From: Pigmentiphaga humi
GTDB lineage: Bacteria; Pseudomonadota; Gammaproteobacteria; Burkholderiales; Burkholderiaceae_B
Reading direction: 5' to 3'
Assembly: GCF_900606115.1 (NCBI RefSeq)
Contig: NZ_UWPJ01000005.1
Span: forward strand, 471,914-535,913
DNA length: 64,000 bases
Position 1 is the stretch's first letter, and the number at the start of each line of letters is the position of its first letter. The position numbers were made by a program, and so were the translations under genes. The notes under the pieces were generated by a model. It saw only the letters and a list, made by a program, of their open reading frames with translations. It ran no database searches and had not been told where the DNA came from. Below, piece after piece: positions 8,213-15,411 of the stretch.

Positions 8213-9451
8213 ATGCAAAGCGCCACTCCCGCGGCCAGTCCCGCCGTGCCTGCCGAACGCACAGGATTCAAGATCCTGGGCGCCATCAGCTTCTCGCATT
8301 TCCTGAACGACATGCTGCAGTCGCTGATCCTGGCGGTGTACCCCCTGCTCAAGAGCGAGTTCTCGCTCAGCTTTGCGCAGATCGGGCTGATCACCCTGCT
8401 CTATCAGCTGACCGCGTCGCTGCTGCAGCCGCTGATCGGCCTGTACACCGACCGCAAGCCCAAGCCCTATTCGCTGCCGGTGGGCATGCTGTGCAGCATG
8501 AGCGGCATCCTGCTGCTCGCGTTCGCGTCCAACTATGCGACCGTGCTGCTGGCGGCGGCGCTGCTCGGCATGGGGTCGTCGATCTTCCATCCGGAATCCT
8601 CGCGCGTGGCGCGGCTGGCGTCCGGCGGCCGCCACGGGCTGGCCCAGTCCATCTTCCAGGTCGGCGGCAACGCCGGCAGCGCGATGGGGCCGGTGCTGGC
8701 CGCCTGGTTCATCCTGCCGCGCGGACAGGACAGCATTGCCTGGTTCGCGCTGGCGGCGCTGGTCGCCATGGTGGTGCTGACCCAGATCGGCGCCTGGTAC
8801 AAGCGCCAGCACCTGGCCGGCCCGCGCAAGGCCCGGCCGGCGCCGGCCCCGAACGGCCTCTCGCGCGGGCAGGTGACCGGGGCCATCTCGGTGCTGCTGA
8901 TGCTGCTGTTCTCGAAGTATTTCTACATGGCCAGCTTCACCAGCTACTACACCTTCTATTTGATGCACCGCTTCGGCGTGTCGGTGCAGAGCGCGCAATT
9001 GCATCTGTTCTCCTTCCTCGCCGCGGTCGCGCTGGGCACCATCCTGGGCGGCCCCATCGGCGACCGCATCGGCCGCAAGAAAGTCATCTGGGGATCCATC
9101 CTGGGCGTGGCGCCGTTCGCGCTGGTGCTGCCCCACGTCGGGCTGGCCTGGACCGGCGTGCTCAGTTTCGTCATCGGCCTGATCCTGGCCTCGGCGTTCT
9201 CGGCCATCCTGGTGTTCGCCCAGGAACTGATGCCGGGCAAGGTGGGCACGGTGTCCGGCTTGTTCTTCGGTTTCGCTTTCGGCATGGGCGGCCTGGGCGC
9301 CGCCGTGCTGGGCAAGGTGGCCGACGTGACCAGCATCGAGTTCGTCTACCAGCTGTGCGCGTTCCTGCCGCTGCTCGGCTTGCTGACGGTATTCCTGCCG
9401 GACCTGCGCAAGGCGCGCGCCGGCGCGGCAGGGGCCGCCGCGCCCGCCTGA
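8213..9451 (+). CDS. fsr: MFS efflux transporter, fosmidomycin-resistance (Fsr) type
   Basis: A 412-residue major-facilitator protein with about 12 hydrophobic segments. The N-terminus (FKILGAISFSHFLNDMLQSL) and the stretch LGMGSSIFHPESSRVARLASGG are hallmarks of the fosmidomycin-resistance subgroup, inner-membrane proton-driven exporters. The MFS loop motif GDRIGRKKV occurs in the second half. I chose the ATG at 8213; the longer frame from 8081 overlaps the divergent AraC gene. The 110 bases between the two starts should hold both promoters. The gene symbol rests on family resemblance; actual drug range is unproven. Confidence 0.85.
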   Translation: MQSATPAASPAVPAERTGFKILGAISFSHFLNDMLQSLILAVYPLLKSEFSLSFAQIGLITLLYQLTASLLQPLIGLYTDRKPKPYSLPVGMLCSMSGILLLAFASNYATVLLAAALLGMGSSIFHPESSRVARLASGGRHGLAQSIFQVGGNAGSAMGPVLAAWFILPRGQDSIAWFALAALVAMVVLTQIGAWYKRQHLAGPRKARPAPAPNGLSRGQVTGAISVLLMLLFSKYFYMASFTSYYTFYLMHRFGVSVQSAQLHLFSFLAAVALGTILGGPIGDRIGRKKVIWGSILGVAPFALVLPHVGLAWTGVLSFVIGLILASAFSAILVFAQELMPGKVGTVSGLFFGFAFGMGGLGAAVLGKVADVTSIEFVYQLCAFLPLLGLLTVFLPDLRKARAGAAGAAAPA

Positions 9452-9546
9452 GGCGGGATTCGGGGCGCAGGCGCCACCCCGCCTGCGCCCGTCCGTTCTA
9501 TAGTTGCGGCCTGGGGCGATGCCGCCCCGCTTTTCCCCGGCCCTCC

Positions 9547-9708
9547 ATGAAAACCTTTTTATTGTTCGTCTGCATCGCCTGCGCGCTATCCGGCTGCGGC
9601 GTCATGGCCGCGCCGTGCCGCGTGGCGTCCGCCGGCCTCAAGATGGTCCCCCTGGTGGGCGGCGTCGCTGCGCTTCCCACCGATGCCTGCGCCGCGGTGA
9701 TCGACTGA
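9547..9708 (+). CDS. Small lipoprotein coupled to queC
   Basis: A 53-residue protein with a clear lipoprotein signal: [17 protein letters not shown], lipobox LSGC with cysteine at residue 17. The mature part has three further cysteines or short hydrophobic runs ([27 protein letters not shown]). The stop overlaps the queC ATG (TGATG at 9706-9710), so translation is coupled. Tiny lipoproteins with this APCRVAS pattern appear to be a small conserved family (possibly DUF6726, recalled rather than checked). Role unknown; it is likely an outer-membrane or periplasmic-facing anchor peptide. Confidence 0.7.
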   Translation: MKTFLLFVCIACALSGCGVMAAPCRVASAGLKMVPLVGGVAALPTDACAAVID

Positions 9709-10418
9709 TGGATGCCCGCAAAGCCCTCGTGCTCTTTTCCGGCGGCCAGGATTCCACCACATGCCTGGCCTGGGCGCTCGACCGCTACGCGGCGGTGGAA
9801 ACGGTCGGCTTCGATTACGGCCAGCGTCATCGGGTGGAATTGGACGCCCGGCTGAACGTACTGTTCGAAGTGTGTACTCGCTTCCCACAGTGGGCACAGC
9901 GGCTGGGCGAAGACCACACCATCGACTTGGCCGTGCTCGGCGCGATCAGCGACACCGCGCTGACCCGGGAAAGCGAGATCCGCTTCTCGGACGCCGGCCT
10001 GCCCAACACTTTCGTGCCGGGCCGCAATCTGGTCTTTCTCACCATGGCCGCGGCGCTGGCCTACCGGCGCGGCCTCGACGTGATCGTGGGCGGCATGTGC
10101 GAAACCGATTTCTCCGGCTATCCCGACTGCCGCGACGATACCGTCAAGGCGCTGCAGGTGGCGGTGTCGCTGGGCATGGGCCGGCGCTTCACCTTCGAGA
10201 CGCCGCTGATGTGGCTGGACAAGGCCCAGACCTGGCAGATGGCGCAGGACCTGGGCGGTGACGACCTGGTGGACGTGGTGGCCGAGCACAGCCACACCTG
10301 CTACCTGGGCGATCGCAGCAAGCGCTTCGACTGGGGCTACGGCTGCGGCGCCTGCCCGGCCTGCGAACTGCGCGCGGCGGGATACGCGCGGTGGCGCCGT
10401 GGGGCGGATGGCGGCTGA
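9708..10418 (+). CDS. queC: 7-cyano-7-deazaguanine synthase QueC
   Basis: A 236-residue enzyme that converts 7-carboxy-7-deazaguanine, ammonia and ATP to preQ0, a step toward queuosine in tRNA. The ATP-pyrophosphatase P-loop is [10 protein letters not shown] near residue 11. The C-terminal zinc site is formed by the cysteines in HTCYLGD and [21 protein letters not shown] and [12 protein letters not shown] are family motifs. Length is normal. The ATG at 9708 overlaps the stop of the small lipoprotein gene. No other queuosine gene (queD, queE, queF) lies in the window. Confidence 0.95.
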   Translation: MDARKALVLFSGGQDSTTCLAWALDRYAAVETVGFDYGQRHRVELDARLNVLFEVCTRFPQWAQRLGEDHTIDLAVLGAISDTALTRESEIRFSDAGLPNTFVPGRNLVFLTMAAALAYRRGLDVIVGGMCETDFSGYPDCRDDTVKALQVAVSLGMGRRFTFETPLMWLDKAQTWQMAQDLGGDDLVDVVAEHSHTCYLGDRSKRFDWGYGCGACPACELRAAGYARWRRGADGG

Positions 10419-10535
10419 GGCTGGGCGGGCGCCTTGCGGGCGCCCCAGATGGACCAACGCCTGCCGCAATAGCCGCCGCCGGCTTTGCATGCCAACATCC
10501 CCTTGCCTGACACCGACGATATTGCGGAGCTTGCC

Positions 10536-10751
10536 ATGACAGTTGCACATTCGCGGGACTGGACCCTGCGGCCACGGATGGAAGGGCGGCTGGAAGGCCA
10601 GACCCAGTTGCTCAAGCGCCTACTGATGAAGAAGTTCGGCATCCTGCCGCCCGCGGTCGTCCAGCGGCTGGAGCAGGCCACGGAGGCGCAGACCGAAGCC
10701 TGGTCGCTGAACGTGCTCGATGCGCCCAGCCTGGACGACGTGTTCCGCTGA
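10536..10751 (+). CDS. DUF4351-domain fragment (Rpn-family C-terminus)
   Basis: A 71-residue ORF from the ATG at 10536, preceded by GGAG. The sequence EGRLEGQTQLLKRLLMKKFG followed by LPPAVVQRLEQATEAQTEAW and DDVFR matches the C-terminal DUF4351 module of Rpn/YhgA-like PD-(D/E)XK proteins. The same module ends the broken gene at 19590-20237 in this window (RLEGEARLLENLLSRKFG, AQLETWALNLLE, GEVFR). The nuclease domain is missing, so this is either a leftover of a decayed gene or a freestanding small protein. A strong hairpin follows at 10764. Confidence 0.55.
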   Translation: MTVAHSRDWTLRPRMEGRLEGQTQLLKRLLMKKFGILPPAVVQRLEQATEAQTEAWSLNVLDAPSLDDVFR

Positions 10752-10763
10752 AGCCGTTTTCAG

Positions 10764-10792
10764 GCTTTCGATCGCGGGGCGCGATCGAAAGC
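10764..10792. terminator. Perfect 12-bp hairpin after the DUF4351 fragment
   Basis: Arms 10764-10775 (GCTTTCGATCGC) and 10781-10792 are exact reverse complements with a 5-base loop. No T-tract follows on the plus strand, so it may be a Rho-independent-like or RNA-stabilising hairpin rather than a strong terminator. It separates the DUF4351 fragment from the iron operon. Confidence 0.45.
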
Positions 10793-10894
10793 GGCGCGCC
10801 TGTGGCCTCGTTCCCTGTGCGGCAACGCGGCCTCGACGCAACAGGGCGGCGCGCATGGGCAAGGTGCCGCTTGCCATGGCTCCGCGCTTTCATG

Positions 10895-10913
10895 AATAAT
10901 AAGAATCATTATC
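10895..10913 (+). promoter_or_regulatory. Fur box
   Basis: The 19 bases AATAATAAGAATCATTATC match the Fur consensus GATAATGATAATCATTATC at 16 of 19 positions. The site lies 34 bases upstream of the ECF sigma factor start, so the sigma factor, and through it the whole receptor block, should be repressed by iron-loaded Fur. Confidence 0.85.
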
Positions 10914-10946
10914 ATTGAATCGCGTCCACGGTGATGCGATGACAGC

Positions 10947-11453
10947 ATGGCCGCCGCTCCCACACCCGCACAGGACGCACTGCATGCGCTCTATGCCAGC
11001 CATCACGGCTGGCTGGTGGGCTGGCTGCGCCGCCGGGTCGACAGTCCGGCCGATGCGGCCGACTTCGCGCAGGACACTTTCATGCGGCTGATAATGCGCC
11101 GCAGCCTGGGCGACCTGGGAGCCGAGCCGCGCGCGCTGCTTACCCACATCGCCAAGGCCTTGCTGGTAGACCATTGGCGCCACCAGGAAGTCGCGCGCGT
11201 CTATCTCGAGGCGCTGGCCAACCAGCCGGAACAGTGCGCCCCATCGGCCGAGACCCAGGCCGCGGTGCGCGAGGCGCTGCTGCGCATCGACCGCATGCTG
11301 CGCGACATGCCCGAACGCGTGCGGGTGGTGTTCCTGATGGCCCACATCGACGGGCTCAAGTATGCCGAGATCGCCGAACGCCTGGGCATGGCGGAGATCT
11401 CGGTCAAGCGCCACATGCGCCGCGCTTTCATTGCCTGCATGAGCACGCTGTGA
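10947..11453 (+). CDS. FecI-type ECF sigma factor
   Basis: A 168-residue extracytoplasmic-function sigma factor. Region 2 is around residues 11-77 (LHALYASHHGWLVGWLRRRV, DFAQDTFMRLI). Region 4 is near the C-terminus (LRDMPERVRVVFLMAHIDGLKYAEIAERLGMAEISVKRHMRRA). The Fur box just upstream and the overlapping FecR gene place it in the iron-starvation class that transcribes a TonB receptor after a cell-surface signal. The ribosome-binding site is weak. It ends in a GTGA overlap with the anti-sigma gene, so the two are coupled. Confidence 0.92.
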   Translation: MAAAPTPAQDALHALYASHHGWLVGWLRRRVDSPADAADFAQDTFMRLIMRRSLGDLGAEPRALLTHIAKALLVDHWRHQEVARVYLEALANQPEQCAPSAETQAAVREALLRIDRMLRDMPERVRVVFLMAHIDGLKYAEIAERLGMAEISVKRHMRRAFIACMSTL

Positions 11454-12463
11454 GCCGCGCCGCCGAGCTTGCCGGAAACCTGCCGCCCCCCGACCACAAG
11501 GCGCTGGGCGAGGCCGCCGACTGGCTGGTGCGTATCCAGAGCGGGCCGTTGTCGCCGCGGGACCAGCGCGCGCTGCTGGCATGGCGCCGTGCCAGCCAGC
11601 GCCATGAGGAAGCCTGGCGGCGCGCGGAGGACGTGCTCGGACTGCTGGGCCGGATTCCGCCCGAACTGGGCAGAGAAGTGCTGCCCAAGCTGGCCGCGGA
11701 CGCCCGCGGGCGCAGCCGCCGCCGCGCGTTGGCCATGCTGGTCGCCGGCGCGGGCGCCGTGCCGCTGGCCTGGCTTGCCGCGCGTGGCGGCGCCGATGCC
11801 GCTTTCCTGCTGGCCGATCACGCCACCGCGCTGGGCGAGGTGCGCGAACTGGCGCTGCCCGACGGTACGCGCATCGTGCTCAATACGCGCAGCGCCATCG
11901 ACGTGCGCTACGACGACCGCCTGCGCCGCGTGGTGCTGCGGGCGGGAGAGATCCTGGTCGAAACGGCGCCGGATACGGTTCCGGTCAAACGGCCCTTTCT
12001 GGTGGAGACGGCGCAGGGCCGTGCGCAGGCGCTGGGCACGCGTTACACCGTGCGCCAGTTCGATGCCGCCACGGGGGTGGCGGTCTACGACGGCCGCGTG
12101 GCGCTGCGCCGCACGGGCCAGGCCGAACCGTTCGCGATGCTGTCGCCGGGCCAGTCCCTGCGGTTTTCCGCCAACTGGAAAAGCCCGCTCGCGCCAGCGG
12201 AACCGGCCGACACGGCCTGGCAACACGGCATGCTGGCGGCGCGCAGCATGCGCCTGGACGAATTGCTGGTGGAACTGGGCCGCTATCGGCGCGGCCTGCT
12301 CTATAGCGCCGACGAGGTTGCGGCGCTGCGGGTATCGGGCGCCTTCCCCTTGCACGACATCGATGCCAGCCTGGATCTGCTCGCCGCGACGATGCCGGTG
12401 CGCATCGTGCGCCGCACGCCCTACTGGGTGGCTGTGCACGGGGTCCGGCCAAGCCGGGATTGA
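11450..12463 (+). CDS. FecR-type anti-sigma factor/sensor
   Basis: A 337-residue regulator starting at the GTG inside the sigma factor stop (4-base overlap). Residues about 17-60 are the N-terminal cytoplasmic anti-sigma domain (EAADWLVRIQSGPLSPRDQRALLAWRRAS in two parts). One hydrophobic membrane segment is near residues 90-105 (RRALAMLVAGAGAVPLAWLA). The periplasmic FecR domain follows (TALGEVRELALPDGTRIVLN, LGTRYTVRQ, AVYDGRVAL), with a C-terminal STN-contact region. It should hold the sigma factor at the membrane and release it when the STN domain of the next gene's receptor signals ligand binding. Confidence 0.92.
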   Translation: MSRAAELAGNLPPPDHKALGEAADWLVRIQSGPLSPRDQRALLAWRRASQRHEEAWRRAEDVLGLLGRIPPELGREVLPKLAADARGRSRRRALAMLVAGAGAVPLAWLAARGGADAAFLLADHATALGEVRELALPDGTRIVLNTRSAIDVRYDDRLRRVVLRAGEILVETAPDTVPVKRPFLVETAQGRAQALGTRYTVRQFDAATGVAVYDGRVALRRTGQAEPFAMLSPGQSLRFSANWKSPLAPAEPADTAWQHGMLAARSMRLDELLVELGRYRRGLLYSADEVAALRVSGAFPLHDIDASLDLLAATMPVRIVRRTPYWVAVHGVRPSRD

Positions 12464-12571
12464 GCCGGCAGGATTCGCGCGCAGCGGGTGATACTTTTTT
12501 CCCGCTCGTTCGGTAGGGAGAGTAGGGCCTGCACAGCGTGCACGCCCTTCGACACCCTACCGAAGGAAATC

Positions 12572-15346
12572 ATGCCGTTCCATGCTTCATCCCCGCCCGC
12601 CGGATCCGTCCCGCGCGCGCTGGCCGCGATCCTGCTGGCCGCTTTTCTGGGAACCGGGCCCGGCCTCGCGGCGGCGGCGGAAGCCGGCGCGCAACTGGCG
12701 GCCGAAAGCCGGGACTATGCCATCGGGCCGGGCGCCCTCGGCGACGTGCTGGCGCAGTTCGCAGCCCAGGCGGGCGTGGCGCTTTCCTTCGATCCGGCGC
12801 AATTGGCGGGCCTGCGCAGCCCGGGCCTGCATGGCCGCTACACCGCCCGCCAGGGTTTCGAGGCCTTGCTGGCCGACAGCGGCTATGAACTGGAGGCGCG
12901 CGGCGGCGGCTATTCATTGCGACTCGCGCCGCAGCCGCCCCGCGCCGTCGTGGAGCTCGGCACCGTCCACGTGCAGGCGGACGCGATCAAGCCCGAGGAC
13001 ACGCCCTACCGCACGGCCGGATCGTCCAGCTACATCAGCCGCGACGATATCGAGCGCTTTCGCGGCACTTCCGTGGGCGACATTTTCCAGGGCACGCCCG
13101 GCGTGCTGGTGGGCGAGAACCGCAACAGCGGCGGCCTGGACGTCAACATCCGCGGCATGCAGGGACAAGGCCGCGTGCCGGTGCTGGTGGACGGGGCGCG
13201 CCAGGAAACCACGGTCTCGCGCGGGTACTCCGGCGTGTCTTCGCGCAGCTACGTGGACCCGGACTTGATCGGCGGCATCGAGATCAACAAGGGGCCCACG
13301 CTCAGCGCCCAGGGCGCGGGCGCCGTGGGCGGGCTGGTCAGCATGCGCACCCTGAATGTGGACGACATCGTCCGGCCGGGCGAGACCATAGGACTGCGCC
13401 TGCGCGGCTCGGCCATCGGCAACAACAGCGGTTCGCCCTCCGACCCGGGCACCCGGTCGGGCTACGGCAGCATCGGCGGCCCGTTGAGCGGAGGCACGGG
13501 ATTCCGCACGGACTGCGCTTCGCCCGGGCTGTGCGAGGGGCACGAGTTGTCGTCCATCTACGGCACGGACGCGACCATGGACCGGCCCGGCACGTTCACG
13601 CCCAAGAGTTACGCAGGCAGTCTGGCCTTCGCCAAGCGCTGGGAAAAGGTCGACCTGGTCGCGGCCTATGCCCAGCGCAGCCAGGGCAATTACTACGCGG
13701 GCGAGCATGGACCGACACCGGCGCTGGACTTGTCGGACACCGCGCCGGATGCGTTCTGGACGAACGTATATCCCAAGCTCTCCGGCGCTTCGCGCGTCCG
13801 CGGCGGCGAACGCGTGGTCAACAGCAACTACGAGAGCAAGTCGACGCTGCTCAAGACCCGTCTGTACCTGCCAGACGACCAGGAACTGGAACTGAGCTGG
13901 CTGCGCTACCGCAGCACCTACGGACAATTGATGCCCTCGCAGCTGATCTGGTTCGGCGTGATCGAGCAGACCGAGAACAGCAAGGTGACCGCCGATACCT
14001 ACACCGCCAAGTACCACTGGCAGCCCGCGGGCAACGATTACATCGACCTGCGCGCCAACCTGTGGATGACCGATACCGACAGCCTGAATCGCAACTATTC
14101 GAAAAGCATGGCGCTGCTGGGCGGCGAATCCTACAACTCGGCCGAGAAGTACAAGCGCAAGGGGCTGGACCTGACGAACACCATGCGCTTCCACCAATGG
14201 GGCGAAATCAAGCTGGACTACGGCGTCTCGGCGCAATGGGAGAACATCGGCACCACCGGCGAGGACGCGGATGCGCCCCGGTACTTCTTCCGCAACGGCA
14301 CGCGCAGCGAGTACAGCGTGTTCGCCGGCCTTCAGTGGAAGCCGGTCGACAGCCTGACCTTCGAAGGCGGGCTGCGCTACATGCGCTTCAAATCGCACGA
14401 CGACAACGCCACCGTCATCAACAACGACAGCCGTTACTGCTTCGACGATGACGGGGACGGCCAATGCGACCCGGTCTACTACGCCAACAGGAAAAGCGGC
14501 ACCACGCCCATGCTCAGCCTGACCTGGGAGCCGCTGGCGGGCCTGCAGTTCTACGGCAGCTACGCCGAGGCCATGCGCATGCCAAGCTTGTTCGAGAGTT
14601 CGTCGGGGTTTTCCGCCGCGCCCACGCTGGACAGCAACCTGCGGCCCGAGCACGCCTACAACCGCGAAATCGGCGTCAACTATCTGAAAGACGGCCTCTG
14701 GAAGAGCCACGACAAATTCCGCCTCAAGCTGGCCTATTTCCGCAATACCGTGCGCGACTACCTGACGCGGACCATTCCCAATACCTGGGAAGACACCAGC
14801 ACCGGCGTCAATTCCGGATTCTTCCGCATGCGCAACATCGACAAGGCCACGTTCAACGGCGTGGAACTGTCCGGATCCTACGACGTGGGCTATCTGTTCA
14901 CCCAGTTCGGCGCCACGCGCTACACCAAGATCGAGACCTGCCTGACGGGCAGCTACCGCCGCGAGCCCTGCACCGACTACGGCATCGCCGCCAGCTACAT
15001 CAACAACATGATCCCGCCCAACTGGCACGCCTCGCTGCTCGTCGGCGCACGCCTGTTCGACCGCAAGCTCACGCTGGGCCTGCGCGGCACGTTCATGGGC
15101 CAGCGCAACCGCGTGCCCGAGTACGACAACCAGACGGCCACCGGCGGGATTGCGTTCGCCTCGCCCATCGAATGGCACGCCTACCGGATCTACGACCTGT
15201 TTGCCAGCTACAAGGTCAGCGACCGGCTCAGCATCGATTTCAACATCGACAACCTGACCGACCGTTATTACCTGGATGCCCTGAGCCTGGGCATGGTGCC
15301 CGCGCCGGGACGAACCGCCCGGCTCGGCGTCACTCTGCAGTTCTAG
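12572..15346 (+). CDS. TonB-dependent receptor with STN signalling domain
   Basis: A 924-residue outer-membrane receptor. After a signal peptide (about residues 1-36) comes a secretin/TonB N-terminal signalling domain at roughly 48-116 (YAIGPGALGDVLAQFAAQAGV). A plug follows (FRGTSVGDIFQGTPGVLVGE, LDVNIRGMQGQGRVPVLVDG, IEINKGPTLSAQGAGAVGGLV), then a beta-barrel ending in the typical C-terminal phenylalanine (LGVTLQF). I chose the ATG at 12572 behind GAAGGAA. The STN domain makes it the transducer partner of the FecR gene upstream. The plug resembles the hemoglobin/transferrin/lactoferrin-type receptor group, but I see no clear heme FRAP/NPDL motif, so the substrate (heme, a protein-bound iron source or a siderophore) is unresolved. 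Confidence 0.9.
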   Translation: MPFHASSPPAGSVPRALAAILLAAFLGTGPGLAAAAEAGAQLAAESRDYAIGPGALGDVLAQFAAQAGVALSFDPAQLAGLRSPGLHGRYTARQGFEALLADSGYELEARGGGYSLRLAPQPPRAVVELGTVHVQADAIKPEDTPYRTAGSSSYISRDDIERFRGTSVGDIFQGTPGVLVGENRNSGGLDVNIRGMQGQGRVPVLVDGARQETTVSRGYSGVSSRSYVDPDLIGGIEINKGPTLSAQGAGAVGGLVSMRTLNVDDIVRPGETIGLRLRGSAIGNNSGSPSDPGTRSGYGSIGGPLSGGTGFRTDCASPGLCEGHELSSIYGTDATMDRPGTFTPKSYAGSLAFAKRWEKVDLVAAYAQRSQGNYYAGEHGPTPALDLSDTAPDAFWTNVYPKLSGASRVRGGERVVNSNYESKSTLLKTRLYLPDDQELELSWLRYRSTYGQLMPSQLIWFGVIEQTENSKVTADTYTAKYHWQPAGNDYIDLRANLWMTDTDSLNRNYSKSMALLGGESYNSAEKYKRKGLDLTNTMRFHQWGEIKLDYGVSAQWENIGTTGEDADAPRYFFRNGTRSEYSVFAGLQWKPVDSLTFEGGLRYMRFKSHDDNATVINNDSRYCFDDDGDGQCDPVYYANRKSGTTPMLSLTWEPLAGLQFYGSYAEAMRMPSLFESSSGFSAAPTLDSNLRPEHAYNREIGVNYLKDGLWKSHDKFRLKLAYFRNTVRDYLTRTIPNTWEDTSTGVNSGFFRMRNIDKATFNGVELSGSYDVGYLFTQFGATRYTKIETCLTGSYRREPCTDYGIAASYINNMIPPNWHASLLVGARLFDRKLTLGLRGTFMGQRNRVPEYDNQTATGGIAFASPIEWHAYRIYDLFASYKVSDRLSIDFNIDNLTDRYYLDALSLGMVPAPGRTARLGVTLQF

Positions 15347-15411
15347 AAGGCAGGCGCCTGCATGCCCACCGAATCCCTTCACGTTTACCTCGAGCAAAGG
15401 AAGCACTTGTC

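Noticed and set aside
12914..15406. 830-codon open frame on the minus strand
   Set aside because: It is an antisense shadow of the TonB receptor gene in GC-rich DNA; the translation is Val/Ala/Gly/Arg/His noise without family motifs.
14464..15411. 5' extension of the PKD lipoprotein into the receptor gene
   Set aside because: The extension is the out-of-frame receptor sequence; the lipoprotein signal and ribosome-binding site place the start at 15412.
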